64,000 nt of DNA from Armatimonadetes bacterium UBA5352 (GTDB lineage: Bacteria > Armatimonadota > Zipacnadia > Zipacnadales > UBA5352): contig DHPY01000067.1 in NCBI GenBank assembly GCA_002411015.1, positions 1-64,000 on the forward strand, written 5' to 3'. The position numbers were made by a program, and so were the translations under genes. Under the pieces are notes generated by a model. The model worked only from the letters and a program-made list of their open reading frames with translations. It had not been told where the DNA came from and made no database searches. This document shows positions 23,527 through 32,560 of the stretch, in pieces (positions within the stretch are counted from its first letter, which is position 1; every line of letters begins with the position of its first letter).

Positions 23527-26496
23527 TCACCGCTCGATGAAGGCGGCCGGGTCGATGACCAGGCCCGCACCCTCAGCTGCGGGCGAGTCCGGGTCGAAGC
23601 AGATCACGTCCTCCCCGACGCGCACCGTGTTGTCATCTATTCGCGCGATCTGCGGGATCTCGTCGCCGGGCGACTGCGGATAGACCACCGCAAGGAAGCG
23701 CCACTGAGCCTCCGGCTGCGTGTTGCTGATCCACAGGTTGTGCCCCTCGATGATCTCGCCCACAAGCTGGGGCCGCCAATCCTCGCCGGTGATCGGATTC
23801 ACGCGGCCCATCAGCCCCTGCCGGTCGTCGAGCGTGAGATCCCGCGGGCGGGAGATCTCCTGCAGCCGCACCGGCACGTCGCCCACGGTGTAGTCAATCG
23901 CGAACGAATCCTCGTCGAACTCCAGCGGATCGTCTGACAGGATGTGCCAGGGCCAGGTGAAGGTCGCTGGCTGCGAGCAACGCAAGTCGTCGAAGATCAC
24001 GAAGTAGCGATCGCGGATGAACAGCACGTGGCGCACGTAGCTCTCGAGGTAGGGGAGAGCGCGCTCGGTGTAGGGTGCGCCTAGCGGCAGGCTCCAGCGG
24101 CTGAAGTTGCCGGGCTCCTTCGGGTAGCAGAGCGTCGGATCGGCGGCGAAGTAGACGTAGCGGCCGCCATCGGCGAGTCGGCCCTCGGCATGGCCGGTGA
24201 TGTGGCCATACGCCGGGAACCGCATTCCGGCTGATGGTTGCGCCTGCCCGAGGCCGTCCACGAGCACCACGTTGTGGCTCATCGTGTGATAGGCGTACGC
24301 GTCGCCATTGGCCGAGGTACCGCCGCCGTGGTTGAGCATCTGGCCGTAAGCGTGAAGCTGCACGGAGCCGTCGGAGTTGAAGGAATGTGAGTAACCTCCG
24401 CGCGGCCGGCACTGCAGGATGAGCCCCGCGCCCTCGGCGTAGGTCGCCGGATCGCTCGGCGGGCCGCTCGCGGCCATGGCCCATCCGGCGATGTCGAAGA
24501 CCGCCGATCTCTCGGCCTCCGGCACGGCCTGAGGCTCTTCGTAGTACATGGGCAGAGCGTACTCAGTCCACGGGCGCCAGGCGTTCGCCTCGCCGCCTCC
24601 GTAGCTCCGCCAGTTGTGGAGGAAGCGGCCATCGCCGGTGAAGTATGCGAGCTTGCGGAAGGTCGCAAGGTGGTTACCGCGCGAGGCATTGGCCTGGTTG
24701 CCCCAGGCGTGGTGGTCCATGCCTACCGGGATGATCCTCCGCAACCACTCTCCGAGCCGCGAATAGTAGGGGTTGCGGCCGAGATCAGCGTCGGGCAGCG
24801 CTGTGTCGAAGTAGAGCGACGCATTCGTCAGCCACCGGTTCTTGGAGGAACCGTAGCCGGCCCCCTCGTTCCACGCCTCATCGAAGCCAAAGCCGCAGGT
24901 GACGCCGATGATGTAGTTGAGCACCAGGTCGAACCACCGCCGGCCGATCTCCGAGTGCTCGTAAAGGACCAACCCGCATACCGCGGTGTCCATCGCCGCC
25001 TCGAACTGATGGCTGGAGATCTGCCCGGCCATCCCGCCGTTCACGCGCGCGGGCGGCCTGACGGTCTCCGCCGAGGCCTGCCGTGTGCGATACCAGCCGC
25101 GCACGAACAGCGCGCGCGCATCGCCGGTCTCGATGGTCTGGCTCCAGGCGCCACGATCGGTGGCGGCCGGCGCGGTGACCGACACCGCCGGACGGCCGTC
25201 CGGGCCGCCGGTCGGCTCCCAGAGAACGCTTCCGTTCGTGCCATAGCCGCTGGTGGACCAATCTGCCGGGCGCCCGTCGGCGGCCTCAGAGAAATCGCCA
25301 TTGCGCAGCAGGTTCGGCGCGTCGGGCGTTGCGCTAATGCTGAGGTCAGCCCACCAGACGGTCCCGGCCCAGTAGTAGTTGAAGGGCTCGACGACCACGC
25401 CGGTAGCGCCCTCCGGCACCTCGATCTGCAGGTCGAACTGCTGCCACTCCTCGGAGGGTCCGAGAGTGGGGCGTGCCGCAGCGCCGTCGCCCGGCCGCCA
25501 CGTGAGGCGCAGGAGCGCGCCGCTGCCGGCGGTCTGTGAGGCCCCGCGCGACCAGGAGAAGTTGTTCATCACGTGATCCACGCGCCACTCCAGCGAGGCG
25601 ATCATGACCGCACGCTGCTCCTCGGTCAGGTCCTCATAGAGCCAGTCGAAGAGAAGCGCGAGGAACTCGTTGCCCTGCGTGGCGTCCTCAGCGCCATCGC
25701 CACCGAGGCCCTCGGGGGATGCGCGGCCACCCGGGGGGTAGCTCGCCCACGTCACCGCGCGCTCGACGACGCCAGCGTAGCGCGCATCGCCGGTGATCTT
25801 CCACACGAAGGCCACCGTCGCGAGGTCACTGGCGATCGTGTAGAACGCCTGCGTGGGCTCCTCCGAGCGGTCGTTCTCGGGGAAGTCACTCCACCAGCCG
25901 GTGCCGAGCACGGCGTCTGCACGCGAGCGCATCGTGGCGAGCATCTCGGCCGAACCCGCGTCAGTGTCCGCCAGCGCGCGCAACTCATTCATCCGATCGC
26001 CCCGCAGCAGCACGCGCGGGTGTCCCATCGCCGCGAGATCCGGCTCGGCGAGCGCCGCGCGATCCCACACGGTCGCGTCAGCCGCGATGGTGAAGCTGCG
26101 CGTGTCGCTCCAGAGCTCCTGCTCGGTGCCGACGTCGTAGCCGACGCGCCAGTACCAGGTCGCCTTCGGGTTCAGCGCGGGCAGCGTGTTCAGGAAGTTG
26201 AACTCGCAGGTCACGTCCACGACCGGCGCCTCAAAGCGCTCGTTGTCGGCGATTTGCAGCGTGAAGAGGTGCGCGGCGTCGCCGATCTCCTCGGGGAAAC
26301 GCGCGTTGTAGGGCCAGCTCACCCGTGGCGGATTGAGGTCCACGACCTCCCCGTTGGCCGGGCGCCAATTCACGTAACGCGACCACTCGCTGCGCGGATT
26401 GACGGGCACCACCGACTCCGCGCCGATGCGGATTGGTTCGGCGCATAGAGGCTGAATGTAGACTGCGAGACCGCAGAGTAGTATGAGCGCGCGCAT
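23527..26496 (-). CDS. secreted heparinase II/III-like polysaccharide lyase with inserted beta modules
   Basis: A 989-aa protein with a signal peptide (MRALILLCGLAVYIQPLCAEP). The N-terminal part resembles DUF4962 (NPRSEWSRYVNWRPANGEVVDLNPPRVSWP), followed by an alpha-toroid and a heparinase II/III C-terminal beta domain (SHSFNSDGSVQLHAYGQMLNH, then YVRHVLFIRDRYFVIFDDLR). Unusually, residues of about 311-490 interrupt the toroid with beta-rich carbohydrate-binding-like sequence (LLRNGDFSEAADGRPADW). The family cleaves acidic polysaccharides by beta-elimination; the substrate is unknown. The start at 26496 begins the signal peptide; the longer frame adds unrelated residues. Confidence 0.82.
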   Translation of the reverse strand: MRALILLCGLAVYIQPLCAEPIRIGAESVVPVNPRSEWSRYVNWRPANGEVVDLNPPRVSWPYNARFPEEIGDAAHLFTLQIADNERFEAPVVDVTCEFNFLNTLPALNPKATWYWRVGYDVGTEQELWSDTRSFTIAADATVWDRAALAEPDLAAMGHPRVLLRGDRMNELRALADTDAGSAEMLATMRSRADAVLGTGWWSDFPENDRSEEPTQAFYTIASDLATVAFVWKITGDARYAGVVERAVTWASYPPGGRASPEGLGGDGAEDATQGNEFLALLFDWLYEDLTEEQRAVMIASLEWRVDHVMNNFSWSRGASQTAGSGALLRLTWRPGDGAAARPTLGPSEEWQQFDLQIEVPEGATGVVVEPFNYYWAGTVWWADLSISATPDAPNLLRNGDFSEAADGRPADWSTSGYGTNGSVLWEPTGGPDGRPAVSVTAPAATDRGAWSQTIETGDARALFVRGWYRTRQASAETVRPPARVNGGMAGQISSHQFEAAMDTAVCGLVLYEHSEIGRRWFDLVLNYIIGVTCGFGFDEAWNEGAGYGSSKNRWLTNASLYFDTALPDADLGRNPYYSRLGEWLRRIIPVGMDHHAWGNQANASRGNHLATFRKLAYFTGDGRFLHNWRSYGGGEANAWRPWTEYALPMYYEEPQAVPEAERSAVFDIAGWAMAASGPPSDPATYAEGAGLILQCRPRGGYSHSFNSDGSVQLHAYGQMLNHGGGTSANGDAYAYHTMSHNVVLVDGLGQAQPSAGMRFPAYGHITGHAEGRLADGGRYVYFAADPTLCYPKEPGNFSRWSLPLGAPYTERALPYLESYVRHVLFIRDRYFVIFDDLRCSQPATFTWPWHILSDDPLEFDEDSFAIDYTVGDVPVRLQEISRPRDLTLDDRQGLMGRVNPITGEDWRPQLVGEIIEGHNLWISNTQPEAQWRFLAVVYPQSPGDEIPQIARIDDNTVRVGEDVICFDPDSPAAEGAGLVIDPAAFIER

Positions 26497-26807
26497 GATG
26501 GTGGCTCCTGATTGGGGCGTAGGCGCTGACAGCTGCTGGTTCCCGCTTGGCCGGGGCATTCCTCCCGGCTGCGGTTCACGAACCGGGTACGGATACCACC
26601 GGCCGCATACCTTTCCGGATCTCCCCCCAGAAGGTCACACTGTGATGATCTCGCTACTTTCTACACCAGTATACCCGAGTGTTGCCACAAGCTTAAGTTA
26701 TCCTATCGTGCAGTAGCTACAACAATCCGCTCAGTTTGTTGACTCTCGACATCCCTTCTACTACCATGAGGCGGCCTGCAGTGATTTTCGCCTGAGGAGG
26801 GGAAGCG
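26497..26807. other. divergent intergenic region between lyase and prepilin genes
   Basis: No gene is visible in these 311 bases. The plus-strand prepilin promoter lies at 26739-26767. On the minus strand a TATACT (26668-26673) could be a -10 box for the lyase gene, but no good -35 is placed 17 bases away. A short gttcacgaac palindrome lies at about 26573-26582. Confidence 0.4.
26739..26767 (+). promoter_or_regulatory. sigma-70 promoter of the second prepilin gene
   Basis: TTGACT (26739-26744), 17 bases, TACCAT (26762-26767), about 40 bases before the start codon. The same TACCAT box occurs before moxR. Confidence 0.6.
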
Positions 26808-27467
26808 ATGCGCTTCCAACGAGGCTTCACCCTGATCGAACTGCTTGTGGTCATCGCGATCATCGCGATTCTGGCGGCGATCCTGTTCCCGGTGTTCGCC
26901 CGGGCACGGGAAAAGGCGCGCCAGACCTCGTGTCTCAGCAATGTGAAGCAGCTTGGTCTGACACTGATGATGTATGTGGCCGACTATGACGACGTGTTCC
27001 CGGCCGCGTATGACTACGTCTCCACCCCGACTGACGCCCGGTTCTGGTATGTCCAGGCTGAACCATATGTCAAGAACATGCAGATATTCGACTGCCCTTC
27101 GGTCAAGGTCGATACGGCGCCTGAGTATGGCGTCAACTCGGCGGTCTGTCGTCTCGATGCTACGGCCCGGGTTGCACTGGCTGAGATCAAGAAACCCGCC
27201 AGTGTCATCCTCGTCGGGGACGCCCGGACCTACTACTTTGACTGGACCCATCTGGTCACCCCTTACATCCACTGCTACGTTCCCAGCACCGCGTGTGGGC
27301 GTGATCCGCTGGACTACGACTTCCAAGGTCACGCCGCCCGGATCGCCGACTGGCAGAGCAGGCACATCGATGGATTGAACCTTGGCTACTGCGACGGCCA
27401 CGCGAAGTTCGCCACCGGGCAGTCGCTGATGGACCGTCCCGAATACTGGAATCCCTACGCCCAGTGA
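26808..27467 (+). CDS. type IV prepilin-like protein with H-X9-DG domain
   Basis: A 219-aa pseudopilin and paralogue of the gene at 12021. The cleavage motif QRG|FTLIELLVVIAIIAIL and the FARAREKARQTSCLSN run are nearly identical between the two, whereas the central domain diverges. The C-terminal HIDGLNLGYCDGHAKF fits H-X9-DG. It is probably cleaved by prepilin peptidase and assembled into a pseudopilus or surface structure. A gaggagggg ribosome site precedes the ATG. It stands alone between a divergent lyase and the moxR gene. Confidence 0.9.
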   Translation: MRFQRGFTLIELLVVIAIIAILAAILFPVFARAREKARQTSCLSNVKQLGLTLMMYVADYDDVFPAAYDYVSTPTDARFWYVQAEPYVKNMQIFDCPSVKVDTAPEYGVNSAVCRLDATARVALAEIKKPASVILVGDARTYYFDWTHLVTPYIHCYVPSTACGRDPLDYDFQGHAARIADWQSRHIDGLNLGYCDGHAKFATGQSLMDRPEYWNPYAQ

Positions 27468-27518
27468 GGGCTGTCAAGCGCTTAGGGGCTGACAGGACAA
27501 CCAGGCCCCTTTCCGCAC

Positions 27519-27711
27519 GCCTATGCGTTACACACATCAGTGATGCAACGGGCCGGATGCCGTCCTGGAGGGGCCGCCCGAGCGTTCGCTGCTTGCAGCG
27601 GCGCGAGGAGCGGCCCCGCCACGACACGGCAACGACCGCGCCGGGCAAGATGCGTGCAATGCACAGCCGCACGCGGAGGGGGGCCGGTTCTCGCTCATCG
27701 TTCGCATAGGC
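27519..27711. repeat. palindromic intergenic element related to the one at 9.8 kb
   Basis: This gap (27468-27831) holds no convincing gene. It contains gcctatgcg (27519-27527) with its complement at 27703-27711, and ggggccgc (27570-27577) with gcggcccc (27610-27617). The order tatgcgtta ... ggaggggccgc(c/a)cgagc also occurs, inverted, in the element around 9779-9955, so the two look like diverged members of one family. Confidence 0.5.
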
Positions 27712-27761
27712 TCCCGCTCTCCGTGGAGGCTCAGGCGACGACACGCGATGCCGCTTGCACG

Positions 27762-27790
27762 TTGACGGAGGCCTTCCCGCCTGATACCAT
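27762..27790 (+). promoter_or_regulatory. sigma-70 promoter of moxR-nudix
   Basis: TTGACG (27762-27767), 17 bases, TACCAT (27785-27790), about 40 bases before the GTG start. Confidence 0.65.
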
Positions 27791-27831
27791 GCCCCCATGA
27801 CGATCCCACTCGCGAGAGGCAGTACCGGCCT

Positions 27832-28845
27832 GTGACAGACGAACGCGCGCAGAGGCTCCCTGCGGAGGACGACCCGATCGAGGAGATGGCGCGGCTGCGG
27901 CTGGCCATCCTCGAGCAGGTAGGCAGGGCCATCGTCGGCCAGGAGCGGGTCATTGAGGACCTGCTGATCGGGCTGTTCGCGCGCGGGCACTGCCTCTTCA
28001 TCGGCGTGCCGGGCCTCGGGAAGACGCTGCTGGTGCACACGGTGGCGCGGGCTGTCGCGCTCGAGTTCTCACGCGTGCAGTTCACGCCGGACCTGATGCC
28101 GTCTGACATCACCGGCACCGACATCCTCGACAGCGACCCCGACAGCGGCGAGCGCTGCTACCGCTTCGTCCCCGGACCGATCTTCACGAACGTGCTGCTC
28201 TCTGACGAGATCAATCGCGCCCCACCCAAGACCCAGAGCGCACTGCTTCAGGCGATGCAGGAGCGGCAGGTCACGGCCGGCGGGCGCACCTACGACCTCC
28301 CGGACCCGTTCCTCGTGCTCGCCACGCAAAACCCGATCGAGCAGGAGGGCACATATCCTCTGCCGGAGGCGCAGCTTGACCGCTTCCTGCTGAGCGTTCA
28401 CGTCGGCTACCCCGATCACGAGCAGGAGAAGCGGATCGTGGAGGAGACGACCTCCGCCTACGATCCGCAGGTTCGGCCGGTCGTGAGCGCGCGGCAGATC
28501 CTGAGCCTCCAGCAGGCGGTGCGCGAAGTGCCGGTCGGCGAGCACGTACTGGATTATGCGGTGCGGCTGGCGCGCGCCAGCCGGCCGGAGGACCCGGTGG
28601 CGCCGGAGTTCGTGCGCCGATGGGTAGCGTGGGGGGCCGGTCCGCGTGCTTCGCAGACGTTGGTGCTGACCGCGAAGACCCGAGCGCTGCTCTACGGCCG
28701 CCCGGTGCCCTCGATCGAGGACGTGCAGGAGATGGCGCGACCGGCATTGCGGCATCGGATCATCACGAGCTTCGCCGCCGAGGCCGAGGAGATCACTGGC
28801 GACCAGATCGTGGAGAGCCTGCTCGAGGCGGTGCCGGAGCCATGA
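27832..28845 (+). CDS. MoxR-family AAA+ ATPase
   Basis: A 337-aa AAA+ ATPase of the MoxR family with Walker A GVPGLGKT (about residue 61), Walker B LLSDEINR, sensor-1 ATQNPIEQEG and the C-terminal AAA lid. MoxR proteins act as chaperones, often with DUF58/VWA partners, to mature complexes. Here no DUF58 or VWA gene follows; instead a Nudix hydrolase start overlaps its stop codon (ATGA-type overlap). The GTG start is supported by a nearby promoter and the family N-terminus; no strong ribosome site is present, so the gene may be weakly translated or have an A/G-poor leader. Confidence 0.92.
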   Translation: MTDERAQRLPAEDDPIEEMARLRLAILEQVGRAIVGQERVIEDLLIGLFARGHCLFIGVPGLGKTLLVHTVARAVALEFSRVQFTPDLMPSDITGTDILDSDPDSGERCYRFVPGPIFTNVLLSDEINRAPPKTQSALLQAMQERQVTAGGRTYDLPDPFLVLATQNPIEQEGTYPLPEAQLDRFLLSVHVGYPDHEQEKRIVEETTSAYDPQVRPVVSARQILSLQQAVREVPVGEHVLDYAVRLARASRPEDPVAPEFVRRWVAWGAGPRASQTLVLTAKTRALLYGRPVPSIEDVQEMARPALRHRIITSFAAEAEEITGDQIVESLLEAVPEP

Positions 28846-29261
28846 TGGACGCCGAGCAACTTCTCTCGGCGGGCGGCGTGGTTGTCAGGCGCGACCGGCA
28901 CGGCACGCGCGTGCTGGTGCTGCACCACGCGAAGATGGATGAGTGGCGGCTCCCGAAGGGGAAGCTCAAGGCGGGGGAGAGCCTCGCGCAGACCGCTGAG
29001 CGCGAGGTGCGCGAGGAGACGGGGCTTGACCTGCCGGCCGGTCGCTACCTCGGGGTAACACACTACTTCTACCTGAACCCACGCGGAACCGGCGTCATCA
29101 GCAAGTTCGTGCACTTCTTCGAGATGGACGCGGGCGAGGGGCAGGTCGAGCTTGAGCCGACCTTCGATGATGCGAAGTGGCTCCCACCGAAAGAGGCTGC
29201 CGAGCGCCTGGATTGGGAGAACGAGCGGGAGATGGTCCTCCGCGCGACACAGTGGTGGTAG
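28842..29261 (+). CDS. Nudix hydrolase
   Basis: A 139-aa protein with a clear Nudix box GKLKAGESLAQTAEREVREETGL (metal-binding REVREE core), following the LSAGGVVVRR strand typical of bis(5'-nucleosyl)-tetraphosphatase-like members, which also have the WRLPKG motif seen here. It probably hydrolyses a nucleoside-diphosphate-linked compound such as Ap4A. It overlaps the moxR stop by four bases, indicating translational coupling. It is followed by a nested hairpin. Confidence 0.88.
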   Translation: MMDAEQLLSAGGVVVRRDRHGTRVLVLHHAKMDEWRLPKGKLKAGESLAQTAEREVREETGLDLPAGRYLGVTHYFYLNPRGTGVISKFVHFFEMDAGEGQVELEPTFDDAKWLPPKEAAERLDWENEREMVLRATQWW

Positions 29262-29285
29262 AGGCCGCGTCAGCGTACACGCGAA

Positions 29286-29337
29286 GAGGCGCCGGATGTC
29301 GACAGGCTCTGAGGCCTGTCCTGCACTGCGGCGCCTC
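29286..29337. terminator. nested hairpin containing a palindromic repeat copy
   Basis: Outer arms gaggcgcc (29286-29293) and ggcgcctc (29330-29337) enclose a gacaggc/gcctgtc stem (29301-29307 with 29314-29320), which is the third copy of the 27-bp repeat family of 20.9 kb. It lies between the convergent nudix and rpsR genes and probably terminates both. Confidence 0.6.
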
Positions 29338-29357
29338 GCTGCGTTAAGAGGAGAGGC

Positions 29358-29636
29358 TCACTCAGGAACGAACGGGATCAGTGCCATCTCACGCGCAACC
29401 TTGATGGCAGTCGCCAACTGAGCCTGGTGCTTGCGGCAGGTGCCTGTCTGACGCGCCTTGCGGATCCGAGCGTCATCGTCAAGGTAGCGCTTCAGAAGCG
29501 GCACGTTCTTCCAGTCCAGAATGTTCTCCCTGGGCGCCACGCAGAAGCGGCAGACCTTCTTCTTCCGGCCTCCGCCGCCGCCACCGGTACCTCCGCCGCC
29601 GCCGCGTCGCCCGCGGAATCCACCTTGCCTTGCCAC
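29358..29636 (-). CDS. rpsR: 30S ribosomal protein S18, zinc-binding form
   Basis: A 92-aa S18 protein. The conserved core KVCRFCVAPRENILDWKNVPLLKRYLDDDARIRKARQTGTCRKHQAQLATAIKVAREMALIPF is complete apart from usual variation. CxxC and CxxH pairs mark the zinc-binding C+ form. The N-terminus has an unusual Gly/Arg-rich extension of about 25 residues. S18 binds S6 on the small-subunit platform; no rpsF or rplI neighbour is present, unlike in most bacteria. The start is GTG with gggaggt upstream. It has its own promoter. Confidence 0.96.
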   Translation of the reverse strand: MARQGGFRGRRGGGGGTGGGGGGRKKKVCRFCVAPRENILDWKNVPLLKRYLDDDARIRKARQTGTCRKHQAQLATAIKVAREMALIPFVPE

Positions 29637-29681
29637 GATTTGACCTCCCGATCAGCTTCACATCATGCGTTGCAGGAATAT

Positions 29682-29710
29682 ATCTTACAGAACGAGACGA
29701 CTCACGTCAA
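29682..29710 (-). promoter_or_regulatory. sigma-70 promoter of rpsR
   Basis: Minus-strand TTGACG (29705-29710), 17 bases, TAAGAT (29682-29687), about 45 bases before the GTG start. Confidence 0.7.
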
Positions 29711-29756
29711 GGCCGATCTGCCCGGAACGCGGCTCCACGCCTCGCTGCGGGCTTCC

Positions 29757-30515
29757 TCAGCGCATCTCGCCCAGGCGATCGAGGCATACCGCCGCCGCTG
29801 CCATGGCCGCGGTCTCGGTGCGCAGGATCCGCGGGCCCATGGTCACCAGCCTCACCCCGGCGTCGCGAGCAGCCGCTTCCTCTTCGAGATCGAAGCCGCT
29901 CTCCGGACCGATGAAGAGCGCGAGGCGCGCCGGCGGCTGCTCAGACAGCGCCTGCACGGCGTCACCGAGCGGCGGGGCATCGCTGCCTGCCAGGCCCGCT
30001 GATGGCATCAGGCCCGCCATGCCGGACGCGCGGAACTCTGCCAGGGCGTCCGGCCACGGAAGCGGCGCGGATACCTCGGGGATGCGCGTCCTGCCGCATT
30101 GCTTCGCGGCCTCCTCGACGATCCGCTGCCAGCGCTCGCGCTTGCGCTCAACGTCGGCGCCGGTGATCCGGACGATCGAACGGGCGGAGAGGACGGGCAC
30201 AAAGCCGCTCACGCCAAGCTCGGTGCACATCCGCAGCGCGGTCTCGTAGCGCGGGCCGCGCGGGAGACCGTGGTAGAGCGTCAATGCCACCGCCGGCTCC
30301 ACCCGCGCCTCGGCCGCCGGACCAAGCTCCGCCAGCAGTCGGCCCTCGGTGATGCTGACGATCGTGGCGGGGCGCTCGCGCGCGCGATCATCCACGACGA
30401 GGAAGGTGTCTCCGACCGACATCCGCAGGACGTGCAGCAGATGGTGGGCATCGGGCCCAGCCACCGAGGCCGTATCACCGCGGATCTGGGCGTCATCGAG
30501 GAATACGCGCGTCAC
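29757..30515 (-). CDS. rsmE: 16S rRNA (uracil-1498-N3)-methyltransferase
   Basis: A 252-aa RsmE/YggJ-family SPOUT methyltransferase. It begins TRVFLDD and HHLLHVLRMSVGD of the N-terminal PUA-like domain, then has the knotted SPOUT domain with FIGPESGFDLEEE and MGPRILRTETAAMAAAA, where S-adenosylmethionine binds. It methylates U1498 of 16S rRNA. The GTG at 30515 overlaps the prmA stop (GTGA), so it is translationally coupled to prmA. The longer upstream frame is not conserved. Confidence 0.93.
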   Translation of the reverse strand: MTRVFLDDAQIRGDTASVAGPDAHHLLHVLRMSVGDTFLVVDDRARERPATIVSITEGRLLAELGPAAEARVEPAVALTLYHGLPRGPRYETALRMCTELGVSGFVPVLSARSIVRITGADVERKRERWQRIVEEAAKQCGRTRIPEVSAPLPWPDALAEFRASGMAGLMPSAGLAGSDAPPLGDAVQALSEQPPARLALFIGPESGFDLEEEAAARDAGVRLVTMGPRILRTETAAMAAAAVCLDRLGEMR

Positions 30516-31426
30516 GCCTCGTCGCTCCCGGCGACGGTGCAGACGAAGCCGATCCACTCGGCGCTCGGCCGCGGGACAATCTGTTCGAACCCGGCCTCCC
30601 GCAGCGCCTCGAGCACGAGCCCCTCCTGCTCGATGGGGATGCCGGTGCAGATGTAGGTGCCGCCGGGGAGGAGGAGTTCGCGGACCTGCGCGGCCTTCTG
30701 CGCGACGATCACCGGGTTGATGTTCGCGAGGATGAGGTCGAAGCCATCCTCCAGACCATCGAGGTTGTCCAATTCGCGCAGGGAGACGCTGTCGCTGACG
30801 TCATTTCGGGCCACGTTCTCCACGGCAACGCGGATCGCAGCCGGATCGCAGTCGATGCCAAGGACCTCGCCCGCCCCGAGCTTCGCGGCCGCGATCGAGA
30901 GTATCCCCGAGCCGCAGCCGAAGTCGAGCACGCGGTCGCCCGGGCGGAGTCTCTCCTGCATCTCGTGCAGGCAGATGCGGGTGGTCGGATGCTGGCCGGT
31001 GCCGAAGGCGAGGCCGGGGTCTATCTCGATGACCATGTCATCCGCACGCGCGGGCAGCTTCTCGGTTGGCCAGGCTTCCCAGGTGGGCTTGATGACGATG
31101 CGTCCGACGCGGACCGGCACATGATGCGCGCGGAAGACGGCGATCCAGTCCTCCTCGGGTACGACCTCTGCCTCAATCTCAGTGGCGCCGGCAAGGAGGT
31201 TCTCTGGCACAGCTTCGAGCGCGCGCACACGGCGCGTCGCGTCGGCGGTGGCCTCAGGAGAGAGGTACGGGCCCATGTAGCCTGTGATGTGGGCGCGTTC
31301 GCCCCTGTCATCGACGATGATGCCGTTGGGTGAGATCGCGAGCAGACTCGCGCCGATTGCCTCTGCGGCCTCAAGCGGGCAATGCACCGTGATGCGCACC
31401 CAGATGCGTCCTGCAGCCTCCGTCAT
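30512..31426 (-). CDS. prmA: ribosomal protein L11 methyltransferase
   Basis: A 304-aa class I SAM-dependent methyltransferase. The N-terminal ACT-like substrate domain is followed by the PrmA-specific FGTGQHPTTRICLHEM and the SAM motif VLDFGCGSGILSIAAAKLGA, then ANINPVIV as the post-I NPPY-like motif. PrmA trimethylates L11. The ATG at 31426 begins the conserved region. It sits between dnaJ and rsmE, a common order (dnaJ-prmA-rsmE) in several phyla. Confidence 0.93.
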   Translation of the reverse strand: MTEAAGRIWVRITVHCPLEAAEAIGASLLAISPNGIIVDDRGERAHITGYMGPYLSPEATADATRRVRALEAVPENLLAGATEIEAEVVPEEDWIAVFRAHHVPVRVGRIVIKPTWEAWPTEKLPARADDMVIEIDPGLAFGTGQHPTTRICLHEMQERLRPGDRVLDFGCGSGILSIAAAKLGAGEVLGIDCDPAAIRVAVENVARNDVSDSVSLRELDNLDGLEDGFDLILANINPVIVAQKAAQVRELLLPGGTYICTGIPIEQEGLVLEALREAGFEQIVPRPSAEWIGFVCTVAGSDEA

Positions 31427-31427
31427 G

Positions 31428-32534
31428 CTACGCCTCCCCACCGAGAACCTTGCGGATCCGCTCAAAGAGCCCGACGTGCTCGGTCGGCGTGATGTCCTCC
31501 CCGCGCCGGAGTGCAAGCTCCATCAGGAGTTGCCGCTGTTCCTCATCGAGATTGGTGGGCGTCACCACGCGCAGGTTGATGATCTGTCGACCGCGCCGGC
31601 CACCATGCAGCGGCGGCAGCCCCTGTCCATCGAGCTGCGCCCGGTCACCGGTCTGCGCGCCGGGGCGTATCTGCACCTGCGTCTCACCGGTGAGTGTTGG
31701 CACGGTGATGGTGTCGCCCAGCGCAGCCTGGGAGAAGCTGAGGTCGAGGTCCATCACGAGATCGCGGTCGTGGCGCGTGAACACGGGATGCCGGTGCACA
31801 CGCACGAGGACCAGCAGATCCCCGGGCACGCCGCCGCCGACGGGAACGTCGCCATGACCGGCCATGCGGATACGCTGGCCGTCCTGGATGCCCGGAGGGA
31901 TGGCGACGAGGACCTTCTGCCGCGACTGCATGACGCCGCGGCCGCTGCAGTTCGCGCACGGATCGGTTACGATCGTGCCGCGCCCGTTGCATTCGTGGCA
32001 GGTGCTGGTCGTGGCCATGACGCCGAGGATGGTGGCGCGCTCGCGGGTGACGAAGCCCCTCCCGCCGCAGGTGCGGCAGGTTGTAGGGGCGGAGCCGGCC
32101 GCGGCGCCGGTTCCGCCGCACACCTCGCATTCGGTCTGTCGGGATACCTCGACGTCTGCCTCGACGCCCTCAAGCACGCCCTTGAGGTCTACCGAGATCT
32201 CGTAGTGCAGATCGGAGCCGCGCTCAGGGCCGGTGGCGAAGCCGCCGAAGGGCCCGCCCATGCCACCGAAGACCTGGCTGAAGAGGTCGAAGACGTCCAC
32301 GGGCGCGCCGTTGCCGCTCGCGCCGTTCTCACCGTACATGTCATAGCGGCGCCGCTTCTCGGGGTCTGAGAGCACGGTGTAGGCATTGCTGATCTCTTTG
32401 AACCGGTCCTCGGCGCCGTCTTCCCTGCAGACATCGGGGTGGTACCGTCGCGCGAGGCGACGGTATGCAAGCTTAATCTCCTTCGGATCGCAGCCCCTGT
32501 TGACACCCAGCACCTGGTAGTAGTCCGCTGACAC
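31428..32534 (-). CDS. dnaJ: chaperone DnaJ
   Basis: A 368-aa type I J-protein: J domain with HPD (residues about 31-33), a Gly/Phe-rich segment, four CxxCxGxG zinc repeats (CEVCGGTG, CRTCGGRG, CHECNGRG, CANCSGRG) and the C-terminal substrate-binding barrels. DnaJ hands substrates to DnaK and stimulates its ATPase. No dnaK or grpE is present in the window. It belongs to the rpoZ-dnaJ-prmA-rsmE transcript: one base separates it from prmA and 26 from rpoZ. Confidence 0.96.
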   Translation of the reverse strand: MSADYYQVLGVNRGCDPKEIKLAYRRLARRYHPDVCREDGAEDRFKEISNAYTVLSDPEKRRRYDMYGENGASGNGAPVDVFDLFSQVFGGMGGPFGGFATGPERGSDLHYEISVDLKGVLEGVEADVEVSRQTECEVCGGTGAAAGSAPTTCRTCGGRGFVTRERATILGVMATTSTCHECNGRGTIVTDPCANCSGRGVMQSRQKVLVAIPPGIQDGQRIRMAGHGDVPVGGGVPGDLLVLVRVHRHPVFTRHDRDLVMDLDLSFSQAALGDTITVPTLTGETQVQIRPGAQTGDRAQLDGQGLPPLHGGRRGRQIINLRVVTPTNLDEEQRQLLMELALRRGEDITPTEHVGLFERIRKVLGGEA

Positions 32535-32560
32535 GCCCTGCGTCCCCTTCCAGTCGTGAG

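Noticed and set aside
27464..27800. Arg-rich ORFs between the second prepilin and moxR
   Set aside because: Low-complexity translations of a palindromic intergenic region, without ribosome sites or homology signals.
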